Assembly: GCA_945882215.1 (NCBI GenBank)
Contig: CAMCWM010000008.1
Location: 1 to 62,821 of the forward strand
Origin: Akkermansia muciniphila
GTDB lineage: Bacteria > Verrucomicrobiota > Verrucomicrobiia > Verrucomicrobiales > Verrucomicrobiaceae
Length of the DNA stretch: 62,821 bases
Direction of reading: 5' to 3'
Within the stretch, counting starts at the first letter, position 1, and each line of letters opens with the position of its first letter. This document shows, in pieces, positions 25,544-33,639 of this stretch. The notes beneath the pieces were generated by a model, which saw only the letters and a program-made list of their open reading frames with translations, made no database searches and had not been told where the DNA came from. A program made the translations under genes and the position numbers.

Positions 25544-27075
25544 GAAATGTGAGAGCTTTGTTTGATGCGATCGAAGATGTTTGATGTGATGCGTTGCGCG
25601 CGCGGGTCCACGCCTTTGGGTTCGGTGTAAACTTTGGGACGCACGTAGCCGGGAGGTGCGGACAAGCTGTCTGCCCACCAGCATGTCGCGGCGTTGAAGA
25701 CGATGTTCTTCTTCGGACCGGGATAAATCGTCGCAGCGTAAACGCCTTCGCCTTTCGGGCCTTTGACTCCGTTTTGCGTTTTGCCAGTGGAGACGACTTC
25801 GAGCCCGGGGATGTCAGCGGGCATGCCCATCCATTCCCAACCGACGAGACCGGGAATGCCATCGCCTTTCTTCATGCCAGTGCCCGCGAAGATCCAATGG
25901 TCCGGCATCGAGCAGACCCAAGGTCCGCCTCCGGTGACTGGCGGTGCATTGCGTGCGCCGATGAGTTCAGCTTCGCTCGGTGTTTGGTAAGGGAACTTGC
26001 TCGCGCCCGCCCAGTCGCCGCCGGGAAGGCGCGGACCAAAGGCGTCGATGCGACTGAAGATGCGGTTCGGCACGCCACGTGATGATGGTCGCGGATCGAT
26101 GCGGCCCCAGCAGGTGTCGCCAGAGAAAAAGCAGGCATTCACTCCAGCGGCGACGGCTGCCTTGAGCTGGTCATACATCTCGATCGAGTAGTATTCATCG
26201 TGCCCGATGCTGAGAATGCCCTTCGCTCGCAGCAAGCCCTTCGCATCGGCGTGTGTATCGAGGTTCGAGATGTAACTCACGTCATAACCGTGCTGCTCCA
26301 TCCAGTAGGCGAACGGAAACTCCCACAGAAACCACGAGCCCGAGCCCGTGGACAGCGGCGCATCGAGGATCTGGCAATACTTGCCGTAGGGCCGGTCGAA
26401 GCTCACGTCCACGCCGGGCCCGCAATACCACTTGTCCTTGCCGTCGTCGTAGAGCGCGAACTGATCCGGCCAGCGGTTGTAGGCCTGCCAGGTGGTGTCG
26501 GAGCATTGGAAAAGAAAGTCCGCGCGCCGGTCATCACGCACGATGAAGATGACGTAGCTTTGCCATCCATCGCGTTCCGCCGTGAGTTTGCCCACATACA
26601 CGCCACTCACCCAGTCGTCCGGGATCGTCAGCTCTGTGCATGGTTCCCACTGGCACTCGCGCAAACGATTCGGACCCACGGGCGGATCAGGCTGTGTCAC
26701 ACCTTTGAACGAGCCAAGGCTCAAGACGTGCATGCCCCCATCGCCGCCGTAGTAGCCGGCCCGGTAGATGTCGATGGTGAAGGGCGACGGCGGATTCGTG
26801 CTGACGTGAAAGCTGATCTTTTCACTCGCCCGCACGCTTGTTCGCGAGCAGTAGCCTTCGATCCACGGGCAGCGATATTTCGTCTTCGGATCAACGCCGG
26901 TCTTGGTCAGCATCCAATCACGCGTGCCAGTCTTCGCATTCTCCTTTTGGATCACCTCGGATGTTCCCGATGCAGTCGCAGCGAGTCCGATCTGCGCCGA
27001 CATGGCGAGAGATCCCGTCGTGGCGATGAACTGCCTACGGTTCATCAGCGATGAGTTGGTTTGGGCTGTTTTCAT
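25540..27075 (-). CDS. Tat-exported N,N-dimethylformamidase beta-subunit-like protein
   Basis: ATG 27075 (511 aa) follows the upstream stop by 17 nt. A twin-arginine signal (MNRRQFIATTGSLAMS) starts at residue 11. The body matches the large-subunit fold of N,N-dimethylformamidase: IDIYRAGYYGGDG, SDTTWQAYNRW, ISNLDTHAD, SIGHDEYYS and a late PDHWIFAGTGM. Related proteins are common in bacteria that do not degrade dimethylformamide, and export to the periplasm differs from the cytoplasmic characterised enzyme. It probably cleaves another amide or binds a glycan. No small subunit is visible nearby. Confidence 0.82.
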   Translation of the reverse strand: MKTAQTNSSLMNRRQFIATTGSLAMSAQIGLAATASGTSEVIQKENAKTGTRDWMLTKTGVDPKTKYRCPWIEGYCSRTSVRASEKISFHVSTNPPSPFTIDIYRAGYYGGDGGMHVLSLGSFKGVTQPDPPVGPNRLRECQWEPCTELTIPDDWVSGVYVGKLTAERDGWQSYVIFIVRDDRRADFLFQCSDTTWQAYNRWPDQFALYDDGKDKWYCGPGVDVSFDRPYGKYCQILDAPLSTGSGSWFLWEFPFAYWMEQHGYDVSYISNLDTHADAKGLLRAKGILSIGHDEYYSIEMYDQLKAAVAAGVNACFFSGDTCWGRIDPRPSSRGVPNRIFSRIDAFGPRLPGGDWAGASKFPYQTPSEAELIGARNAPPVTGGGPWVCSMPDHWIFAGTGMKKGDGIPGLVGWEWMGMPADIPGLEVVSTGKTQNGVKGPKGEGVYAATIYPGPKKNIVFNAATCWWADSLSAPPGYVRPKVYTEPKGVDPRAQRITSNIFDRIKQSSHIS

Positions 27076-27092
27076 GGTGGGCGCGACCGGCA

Positions 27093-28733
27093 TTATTGAT
27101 AACGTAGATGCGCCTCCACCTTCTCGAGTTGCACCGAGGATTTTCTCAAAGGCGCGCGAGTCGAGAGGTGGATATCGACTTCGTTTCGCCCGACTTTCCA
27201 TGCCATGGATGGCACCGCGCAATCGAGTCGGAGTAGATGTTGCTGCGGATCAATCTTGTAGTCGCCCTTCCCGCCTGAGGTGCGCTGCGATTTGGGAGAG
27301 AATATTTGCGAGTCCTTCCATTCCGCATCGTGTGTGGTGATCGTCAGGAGCGTGCCATTGAATCGGATGTCGAACACATCGGCCTCGTCGGCTTGAAAGA
27401 GGACGCAACGTAGCGTGAGGCTGGCCTTCACCTCACTCGCTGGCGGTGCGTCGCTGATGTGTAGTGTGAACTTCGCAACGTCGTCATCGAGTTGCTTTGG
27501 CAAAGGCGCGGTGTCGTTGCGATTGAAGAAGCCGTCGGCCCACGGATAGCCACCGCGTCGCTCGACGGCGAAGAACTTGTCCTTTTCAGCCATCGACTTC
27601 GGATCGCCCACTTCTTGGTAGGCGGCCTGATGCGACCGCGGACCGACATCTGAGCCGACGATGCGACAAACTTCAGGAGTGCCGACGGACCAGTTGAAGG
27701 TCGCCACGCTGTCGGCTCCGCGTTGAAAGTGGTTCGCGAACACGCCTCGCAAGAACTCGATGGAGCCGTAGCGATAGCCATCGGTGGTGTGATGATCATC
27801 AAAGCACGGTTGAAGCTGAACCTCGTCGCCGACTGCGGCGCGAATGCCTTCCACATCCACGTCCATCGATCGTGATCCCAGCGTGAGCACGTCCACAAGA
27901 TGCTGATCGGCCCAGGCGTTCACATCGAAGCCGTCCGCATGACAGCCTTCAAGAGTCTGCGGCACCTTCGCCGCCAGCAGAAACGGTCGTCCGCGCTGCT
28001 GTGCAACCTCCAGCAACATCAGCCGGACCCTGCGCATGAACTCCGTGACATGCCCGCGAAGCTCCCACTGATGACCGACCGAAAGGCACGGAATGTGACG
28101 CGAGAAATCAATCTGAATGCCATCCAGGTCGTAGCGCATCGCCAGTTCGCGAAGGATCGCCACCTTGTGCTCGCGCAACCCAGGCGCGGCAAGATTCCAC
28201 ATGCCCTGCGGCCACCACGAGGCTGCCACCACCCAATCGGGATGCGCTACCTTCAGCGGATGCGGTTGCTTCGACAAGCCGCCCTCGGGCAGGCATTCGA
28301 CTTCGCTGATGCGATGATTCCAAAAGACCTCGAGCTTGCGGCGGCGCGTTTCGTTCACGAGTTGCTCGACCCAATCGATGCCTTGGCTGAGCCATTGCTT
28401 AAGCAGTGGATGATCCACCGGAGGTTCGATCTTGCTCGGATACGAACACCCCAACGGACTGCCGCCGATGTCCCACCAAATGGCGTCAATCTGGCTGCCC
28501 GGCACATCCATCTGCGAAAAGACCACGTCTCGAAAGCGCTCGAACTTGGCGTCCGCATTCCGGTGAAGCTTCCAGTAACTCCACATGGGATCATTCGCAT
28601 CGTATTGCACCACGATGCGCCGCTTCCGTCGCCGCATCGCATCGCGATGATCCGCTGGCAGTTCCACAGCGTGTAGCAGCGTCGTGCCCAATGCCGCACC
28701 AACGCTCGCTTGCAAAAACTGGCGGCGATTCAT
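27093..28733 (-). CDS. Tat-exported TIM-barrel glycoside-hydrolase-like protein
   Basis: 546 aa. The N-terminus MNRRQFLQASVGAALGT is a twin-arginine signal. Residues ~35-400 read as a TIM barrel of the putative glycoside hydrolase (GHL10-like) type: IWWDIGGSP, VFWNHRISE, and YDLDGIQIDFSR, where the acidic residues of strand 4 commonly act in catalysis. A beta-sandwich tail (~430-546; ASLTLRCVLFQADEADVFDI) resembles an accessory carbohydrate-binding domain. Gaps to its neighbours are 19 and 17 nt. Substrate unknown; the hydrolase role is inferred from the fold. Confidence 0.7.
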   Translation of the reverse strand: MNRRQFLQASVGAALGTTLLHAVELPADHRDAMRRRKRRIVVQYDANDPMWSYWKLHRNADAKFERFRDVVFSQMDVPGSQIDAIWWDIGGSPLGCSYPSKIEPPVDHPLLKQWLSQGIDWVEQLVNETRRRKLEVFWNHRISEVECLPEGGLSKQPHPLKVAHPDWVVAASWWPQGMWNLAAPGLREHKVAILRELAMRYDLDGIQIDFSRHIPCLSVGHQWELRGHVTEFMRRVRLMLLEVAQQRGRPFLLAAKVPQTLEGCHADGFDVNAWADQHLVDVLTLGSRSMDVDVEGIRAAVGDEVQLQPCFDDHHTTDGYRYGSIEFLRGVFANHFQRGADSVATFNWSVGTPEVCRIVGSDVGPRSHQAAYQEVGDPKSMAEKDKFFAVERRGGYPWADGFFNRNDTAPLPKQLDDDVAKFTLHISDAPPASEVKASLTLRCVLFQADEADVFDIRFNGTLLTITTHDAEWKDSQIFSPKSQRTSGGKGDYKIDPQQHLLRLDCAVPSMAWKVGRNEVDIHLSTRAPLRKSSVQLEKVEAHLRYQ

Positions 28734-28752
28734 GGCAGATGAAGGTGGGTTC

Positions 28753-29664
28753 TCACAAGGCGCTTGGAGGAATGAGTTTCTGCGCAGTCAGCCATTTCAG
28801 CGCGGCGGCTTTCCACTGTTCCCAGAGCGGGCCTTTGCAGCCGTTGAAGCCATGGCCTCCGCTGGAGAGTTCGAGCAGTTCGACGGGGACGTTGAGTGCG
28901 TTCATGGCAGCGACGAACTGGCGGCTGTTCTCGGGTGGGACAGGTTTGTCGTCGATGGCGTGGGCGAGAAAGGCGGGCGGGGTGTCGGCGGTGACTTGAA
29001 GTTCGTTCGAGTAAAGGCGAACGAGGTCCGGTGCGGCGTTGGAGCCGATGAGTTTCTCTTTGGAGCCGGTGTGAGTGAACTCGCCCATCGTGACAACGGG
29101 ATAAACGAGCCAGCCGAAGTCAGGACGGCAGCTCAAGCGCTCAATGGGATCGGTGGAGGCAGAATCGCCCGCATTGAAATGCGTGAGCGCGGTTGAGGCG
29201 ACGTGACCGCCTGCGGAGAAACCGAGGATGCCGATGCGCTGCGGCTCGATCTTCCACGCGGCGGCGTTGGCGCGAGTGAGGCGGATGGCGCGTTGGGCAT
29301 CGAGCAGCGGCACCTGATGACGCAACTCCGGCAGGCGATACTCAAGGATGACGCAGGCGATGCCGTGCTCGTTCATCCATTGCGCGATGGGATAGCCTTC
29401 GCGTTCCGTGACATGGCGGATGTAACCGCCGCCAGGGCAAAGCACGATGGCAGCACCGTTCGCTTTGTCGGCGGGAGGTAGGAAGACTTCGAGTTGCTTG
29501 GTGCAGTCTTCGGTCTTGCCGTCGCCGATAGGCGCTTTGCCATTTGGCCAAAGCGGGACGCGATGAGTCGGCGTTGGCTTGGCGACTGGGGCTGCGGATT
29601 GCGCGAGCAGACCTGAGCCGATAGCAAAGAAGGCGACGACAGCGAGGGCTGCTGTTCTTTTCAT
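28753..29664 (-). CDS. Secreted alpha/beta-hydrolase (acetylxylan-esterase-like)
   Basis: ATG 29664 (303 aa) overlaps the MFS transporter stop (ATGA). A signal peptide (MKRTAALAVVAFFAIGSGLLAQ) precedes a Pro-rich stretch. The hydrolase shows the oxyanion motif PGGGY (77-81), nucleophile S150 in GFSAGG, a late Asp (HAIDDKPVPPE) and His (SSGGHGF). This pattern is the BD-FAE/acetylxylan-esterase-like group that deacetylates plant or algal glycans. It is the first exported enzyme after the transporter gene. Confidence 0.87.
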   Translation of the reverse strand: MKRTAALAVVAFFAIGSGLLAQSAAPVAKPTPTHRVPLWPNGKAPIGDGKTEDCTKQLEVFLPPADKANGAAIVLCPGGGYIRHVTEREGYPIAQWMNEHGIACVILEYRLPELRHQVPLLDAQRAIRLTRANAAAWKIEPQRIGILGFSAGGHVASTALTHFNAGDSASTDPIERLSCRPDFGWLVYPVVTMGEFTHTGSKEKLIGSNAAPDLVRLYSNELQVTADTPPAFLAHAIDDKPVPPENSRQFVAAMNALNVPVELLELSSGGHGFNGCKGPLWEQWKAAALKWLTAQKLIPPSAL

Positions 29665-30887
29665 GACGTGGGATTCTGAGTGTGATGATCGCGGGGAAAC
29701 AAGCATCGGATGCCGATGATCAAGGCGACTGCGACCGCGAGATAAGCGACGGCGGTGATCGAGAGCAACCGGTCGATGCCGAGCGTCTGCTTCCACATGC
29801 CGCCGAAGAGTGTGGCGAAGCCGGACATGATCGCGCCGAAGAAATTGAGCACGCCGACGGCGGTGGCGCGTGCGTCACCGGAAACGACATCGAAGGCGGC
29901 GGGGAAGATGTTCGCGATGAAGAGGCCGCTGAAGAGACCAAAGCCGGTGGCGGCGATGCGCGTGACAAGAAGCGTGTCGCTGTTGCCGAGCAGGTGGATG
30001 CACGGCGCGGAGAGAGCGAGGCCGGACACCATGAGCCAGAAGCGCGCGGCTTTGGTGCGATGGAAGAGAGCATCGGCGATCATGCCGCCTCCGATCACGC
30101 CGATGAAGGTGGCCGTTTGCAGGAAGGCGGTGGCATTGAAAGCGGCGTCGGCCTGGTTGAGCGCAAACTTGTCATGCAGGAAGGCCGGGAGCCAGCCGTA
30201 GAGCAGCCAGATGCCAAAGACGAACACGGGAAACACGAAGCACAGCAGCAAGAAGGTGCGCGAGCGACCGAGTGCAGTGAAGGTGATGCCCGCCGTGGTC
30301 GCGGCCTTGTCTGCCTGCGGTTCCTCGACACGACGCAGAAACGCAAAATAGGGCAGAGCATACAGCACGCCAACCGCGCCGAGGGCAAAGAAAGCCTCAC
30401 GCCATTGGCCGCGGTCCGCCATCCAGCCGCCGAACCAACTGCCAACCACCGTTCCAGCGATCTGGCCGGTCATGAGCATCGAAACGGCTCGTGAACGTCG
30501 CGCCGCCGGATAGGCACTGGCGGTGAGTGCGACGGCGCTGGACATGTAGAGCGACTCGGAGACACCCATCGCAGCGCGCATCGCCAGCAGCATCGCACCG
30601 CTGGCCACAAGGCCGGTGCCGATGGTGACAAAGCTCCACACAACGAGACTGATCACAACGAGCAGACGTTTGGAGAAGCGGTCGCCGAGATAGCCGGAGA
30701 TCGGGCAGCCGAAGGCATAGACCCAGAGAAACATCGCGCCAACGAGGCCGAGTTCTTGGTCCGTCATCTTCAAATCGGCCTTCAGCGATGGGAACATCGA
30801 GAAGACCGCCTGGCGGTCGCAGTAGTTCAAGAAATATGCGAACCACATGAAGGCGACGAGTGCGCCGGCTGACTTCGCCTTGCTCAT
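29661..30887 (-). CDS. MFS transporter (ACS-like anion:cation symporter)
   Basis: 408 aa with about twelve hydrophobic helices. The signature between helices 2 and 3 is present (GYLGDRFSKRLL, the MFS D-R motif), and RAAMGVSESLY is the motif typical of the anion:cation symporter branch that carries organic acids such as hexuronates, sialate or phthalate. It is predicted to import a small carboxylate in symport with a cation. It overlaps both neighbours by ATGA (30884-30887 and 29661-29664), so it is translated with the deacylase and the esterase and is likely the uptake system for the pathway. Confidence 0.92.
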   Translation of the reverse strand: MSKAKSAGALVAFMWFAYFLNYCDRQAVFSMFPSLKADLKMTDQELGLVGAMFLWVYAFGCPISGYLGDRFSKRLLVVISLVVWSFVTIGTGLVASGAMLLAMRAAMGVSESLYMSSAVALTASAYPAARRSRAVSMLMTGQIAGTVVGSWFGGWMADRGQWREAFFALGAVGVLYALPYFAFLRRVEEPQADKAATTAGITFTALGRSRTFLLLCFVFPVFVFGIWLLYGWLPAFLHDKFALNQADAAFNATAFLQTATFIGVIGGGMIADALFHRTKAARFWLMVSGLALSAPCIHLLGNSDTLLVTRIAATGFGLFSGLFIANIFPAAFDVVSGDARATAVGVLNFFGAIMSGFATLFGGMWKQTLGIDRLLSITAVAYLAVAVALIIGIRCLFPRDHHTQNPTS

Positions 30888-31891
30888 GCGCGCAGCACCT
30901 CGCGCTCACTGACTTGTCTGGCGATCACCGCGACGCAATCACCCTGCTGCGTGAGGCATGGCGCACGCATGGTGATGAGATAACCGCTGCTGGCGGCGAC
31001 GATTTCTTCCGGCACTCGATCAGGACGCTCCAGATGATGAATGTAGCCGACGACCTGGCCCTTCTTCACTTTTGTGCCGAGATCGACGGTGACTTCAAAG
31101 ATGCCGGACTCGGGCGCGAGAATGTAGTCTTCGCGATTCGTGGCCTGCGTGATGATCGCAGGTGCTTTGCGCGGCTGTTCGCGGCCTTTGAGCGCGCCGA
31201 CATGCACGAGCACATTGCGCAGGCCACTTTGGGCGATGCGATGCACGCTGGCTGGAATGCACTCGCCACCGCCGAGTTCGGTGGTGACAACGAGTTTGCC
31301 CTGATTCTCCGCTTCGACGGGCAGCAGGCCCGTTCCAGCGATGTCGGCGTAGATGAAACAGAACTCCGTGCCCCAAGCGAGCATGGCGGCGAACATCTTC
31401 GCCCGCTGTTCGCGATCGGGCACGAGATGCATGTGCGAGCACGGCACGAACTCCATGCTGCGACCTCCACTGTGGATGTCGATAACGACATCACTGATCG
31501 GAAACAGCACCGTGCGCAGGTAGTGCGCGATCTGACTCGTCACCGGGCCTTCCGCATCGCCGGGGAAGGCACGGTTCATATTCATGCCGTCAAGCGGTGA
31601 CAAACGCGTCGCAGCACGGGCCGCAGGCAAGTTCAGCGATGGAATGAGGATGATGCGGCCCGTGACCTTCTCAGGCGTCAGCTCGCGTGCGAGCTTCATG
31701 ATCGCGATCTGTCCCTGATATTCGTCTCCATGATTGCCGCCGAGCACGAGCACCGTCGGACCTTTGCCACGCGCGACGATGGTGATGGGGACCATCACAT
31801 TCGCCCAGCCACCGAGGTTGTGCGAATACGGAACTTGGAGGAAGCCCTGCTGCTTGCCCGGTTTGTCAAAGTCGAGGGAGGTGATGATCAT
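30884..31891 (-). CDS. Succinylglutamate desuccinylase/aspartoacylase family zinc deacylase
   Basis: 335 aa. Zinc ligands H54 and E57 (GGNHGDE) and H140 (DIHSGG) and the NMNRAFPG substrate loop are intact, as is TTELGGGE near the catalytic Glu. These enzymes cleave N-acyl groups from amino acids. Length and the C-terminal barrel-like domain (YILAPESGIFEV... GQVVGYIHH) resemble DoeB, which deacetylates N-acetyl-diaminobutyrate in ectoine breakdown, but no other ectoine gene is present. It is the first gene of the ATGA-linked run. Its upstream 171 nt hold a fragment of a DUF1552 gene. Confidence 0.88.
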   Translation of the reverse strand: MIITSLDFDKPGKQQGFLQVPYSHNLGGWANVMVPITIVARGKGPTVLVLGGNHGDEYQGQIAIMKLARELTPEKVTGRIILIPSLNLPAARAATRLSPLDGMNMNRAFPGDAEGPVTSQIAHYLRTVLFPISDVVIDIHSGGRSMEFVPCSHMHLVPDREQRAKMFAAMLAWGTEFCFIYADIAGTGLLPVEAENQGKLVVTTELGGGECIPASVHRIAQSGLRNVLVHVGALKGREQPRKAPAIITQATNREDYILAPESGIFEVTVDLGTKVKKGQVVGYIHHLERPDRVPEEIVAASSGYLITMRAPCLTQQGDCVAVIARQVSEREVLRA

Positions 31892-31926
31892 GACACCTCT
31901 ACGGCGCCAGTGAGCATCACCTCACG

Positions 31927-31985
31927 GACTAAATCGCCAGCGCGTTTTCCACATCGTCGAAGTGGCCGATGCGGAAACCTTGGCG
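31927..31985 (-). pseudogene. Fragment of a DUF1552 gene 3' end
   Basis: On the minus strand the stop TAG at 31931-31929 ends a reading frame whose last residues are GHFDDVENALAI, matching the last residues (SHFGDAENALAI) of the intact DUF1552 protein at 33.6-35.0 kb. At DNA level 31927-31966 and 33638-33677 agree at 36 of 40 positions, including the first 20. Similarity fades after about 17 codons and no start or body is present, so this is a remnant. Confidence 0.65.
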
Positions 31986-32062
31986 CTCGCTGTGAGCAAG
32001 CAGGAAAGTCGAAAACGTTGGATTGGCCTGCGGGGTATGCTGTGACCGTCGGCGAATCAAGA

Positions 32063-32290
32063 TCACTCCTCACCAATTGATTCCGTCGGGCAACCCTCCA
32101 GAGCATCGAGGCACAAGGCGGTCTCCTCAGACGTCTCGGGTTGTCTAAAGACGAAACTTTGACCGGTCTCGTCATCCCGATGGAAGTGAGCGGGCGCAGT
32201 GGAGGGGCAGAGGCCGCAATCAATGCAGCTCGAATCAACGTAGAATCTTCCGGGGACGTTTTGGGGCAGGCGATCTAGGATGTTGGCCAT
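32063..32290 (-). CDS. Ferredoxin, single cluster
   Basis: 75 aa, small and acidic as expected for an electron carrier. Cysteines C22, C25 and C28 (CIDCGLC) with C67 (GCP) form a ligand set for one 4Fe-4S (or 3Fe-4S) cluster; C60 is extra. It is cytoplasmic. It precedes the long enzyme operon by 171 nt on the same strand and lies back to back with the LysR gene, with about 50-80 nt between starts. It may serve an oxidoreductase of the pathway, but no obvious partner lies in the run, so the link is positional only. Confidence 0.85.
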   Translation of the reverse strand: MANILDRLPQNVPGRFYVDSSCIDCGLCPSTAPAHFHRDDETGQSFVFRQPETSEETALCLDALEGCPTESIGEE

Positions 32291-32338
32291 AAGGTGGATT
32301 GGGGTGGTTGACGGCCCCTTCCTCGCTCAGGCCAAGAA

Positions 32339-32353
32339 ATGCATGAAGTGCAT
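32339..32353. promoter_or_regulatory. Putative LysR-type operator
   Basis: ATGCA (32339-32343), five bases, then TGCAT (32349-32353) form an inverted repeat that contains T-N11-A, the general LysR-type box. It lies between the divergent ferredoxin and LysR genes, just before the preferred LysR start at 32369, a position suited to autoregulation. Confidence 0.45.
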
Positions 32354-32368
32354 AAAACTCATGCTTTG

Positions 32369-33280
32369 ATGCGCAGCGTGCACAAATACCTCGCCACGAA
32401 ACCCTTCGATCTTCATGCGCTGCATCTGTTTCACCTCGTGGTGAAGCATCGAAGCTTCACGCGTGCGGCGCGGGAGGCCGGACTATCTCAAAGCGCCCTC
32501 ACGCGGCAGATGCAGTCGCTGGAAAGCCGACTCGGCGTGGATTTGATCAATCGCACCACGCGCTCCGTCGAGGTGACGGAAGCGGGGCATTACCTCGCAG
32601 CGGAGGCGGCGCGACTCATCGGCGGTGTCACGGCCACGCTCGATGGCCTGCACGCCGCCTTTGGCAGCGCCCGGCCGGAGGTGCGGGTGAGTGTGTCACG
32701 CACGCTGGCGATGGCGCACATGCCGGGCTTGTTTCATGCGAATCATCAGCGCCATCCCGAGGTGGCCTGCCGGGTCAATTACCATGCGGGTGGTGCGATC
32801 CTGACCTCGCTGGATGCCAATGAAACGGACATCGGCGTGCTGTGCCCGCCAGCAAAGCTACCGGACTCGGTGAAGATCACGCATCGTTTCAAGGATCGCT
32901 TTGAACTCATCGCTCCAGCCGCGCTGGTGGCACCGAAGCGGGCGGACAGGCTCAAACTCTGGCTCCAGCAACAGTCCTGGCTCATGATCAACAGCGGAAC
33001 AAACACCGGCCAGTCCCTCCGCCGCTGGATGAAGCGCCATGAACTTGCCGTGACGCCGATGATGGAACTCGACAGCTTTGACCTCATCATCAATCTCGTC
33101 GCCAGCGGCTACGGCGTGGCCTTCGTGCCGCGTCGTGCCCTCGCTCTCTACCGGCGGAAAGAATCGCTCATGACGCTGCCGTTTGCTGAGGCCTTCGAGA
33201 GAGAAGTCGTCGTCCTCACCCGCAAACACCGCAAACTACCGCCGCATGTGGCGACGTTTGTGGAGAATATTTTGTTCTGA
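32369..33280 (+). CDS. LysR family transcriptional regulator
   Basis: ATG 32369 (303 aa) is preferred over 32339 because it leaves the palindrome outside the gene and puts the helix-turn-helix near the usual position. The N-terminal winged HTH is clear (LVVKHRSFTRAAREAGLS, then QSALTRQMQSLESRLGV and NRTTRSVEVTEAG). The C-terminal ~200 residues form the periplasmic-binding-protein-like effector domain (VACRVNYHAGG, SGYGVAFVPRRA). LysR regulators usually control the divergent operon in response to a pathway metabolite, so this one is the likely activator of the ferredoxin and the 14 genes beyond it. Confidence 0.92.
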   Translation: MRSVHKYLATKPFDLHALHLFHLVVKHRSFTRAAREAGLSQSALTRQMQSLESRLGVDLINRTTRSVEVTEAGHYLAAEAARLIGGVTATLDGLHAAFGSARPEVRVSVSRTLAMAHMPGLFHANHQRHPEVACRVNYHAGGAILTSLDANETDIGVLCPPAKLPDSVKITHRFKDRFELIAPAALVAPKRADRLKLWLQQQSWLMINSGTNTGQSLRRWMKRHELAVTPMMELDSFDLIINLVASGYGVAFVPRRALALYRRKESLMTLPFAEAFEREVVVLTRKHRKLPPHVATFVENILF

Positions 33281-33639
33281 ACATGAGACCCCCCCTCGAT
33301 CACTGGCTGCCGCTCTCAAAACGCCTCAACCTTGCCTGCGGAAGAGAATCATCGGGCTTTGATCGCTGTAATGGCTGATGCGTGATCTCGCTTCATTCAC
33401 GCTCTCGAGCCGGAGGCTCGAAAGATATTAGCCGGTGGTGAAACCACCGGAACGCACGCACGCCCACAGTCGAACCTAGGCTGTGCCCTGGAAGGGTGCG
33501 TGGAGGCCAGGCAGCCGTCGAATGCTTCTCGCGCTCCCTCCGGGGCGCGATGCCTTGGTGGGGGTGGGTGATCTCATCCGGTGGTTTCACCACCGGCTAT
33601 TTTCTTGGGAGCCTCCGGCTCGATGGGGGATCGAATCGA
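33281..33639. other. Intergenic region of 359 bases with palindromic element
   Basis: No coding sequence is convincing here. The region holds a pair of inverted 47-bp arms (listed separately), a GC-rich stretch between them with the local palindrome-like text ctccctccggggcg, and the short direct repeat whose other copy lies at 31927. No transposase is present. Confidence 0.6.
33405..33623. repeat. REP/MITE-like element with 47-bp inverted arms
   Basis: The arm 33405-33451 is the reverse complement of 33577-33623 apart from a few mismatches in the middle. Each arm has two hairpins: cgagccggaggctcg (33406-33420; 6-bp stem) and ccggtggtgaaaccaccgg (33432-33450; 8-bp stem). The 125 bases between the arms do not encode a protein I can support. 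The arrangement resembles a REP pair or a miniature inverted-repeat element. Confidence 0.75.

Noticed and set aside
30884..31891. Deacylase considered as DoeB of an ectoine-degradation operon.
   Set aside because: No ectoine hydrolase, doeC/doeD or ectoine transporter lies in the window. Only family-level similarity can be claimed.
33281..33639. The palindromic intergenic region considered as a replication origin or attachment site.
   Set aside because: No DnaA boxes, integrase or tRNA gene are present, and the arms look like a repeat-family element.
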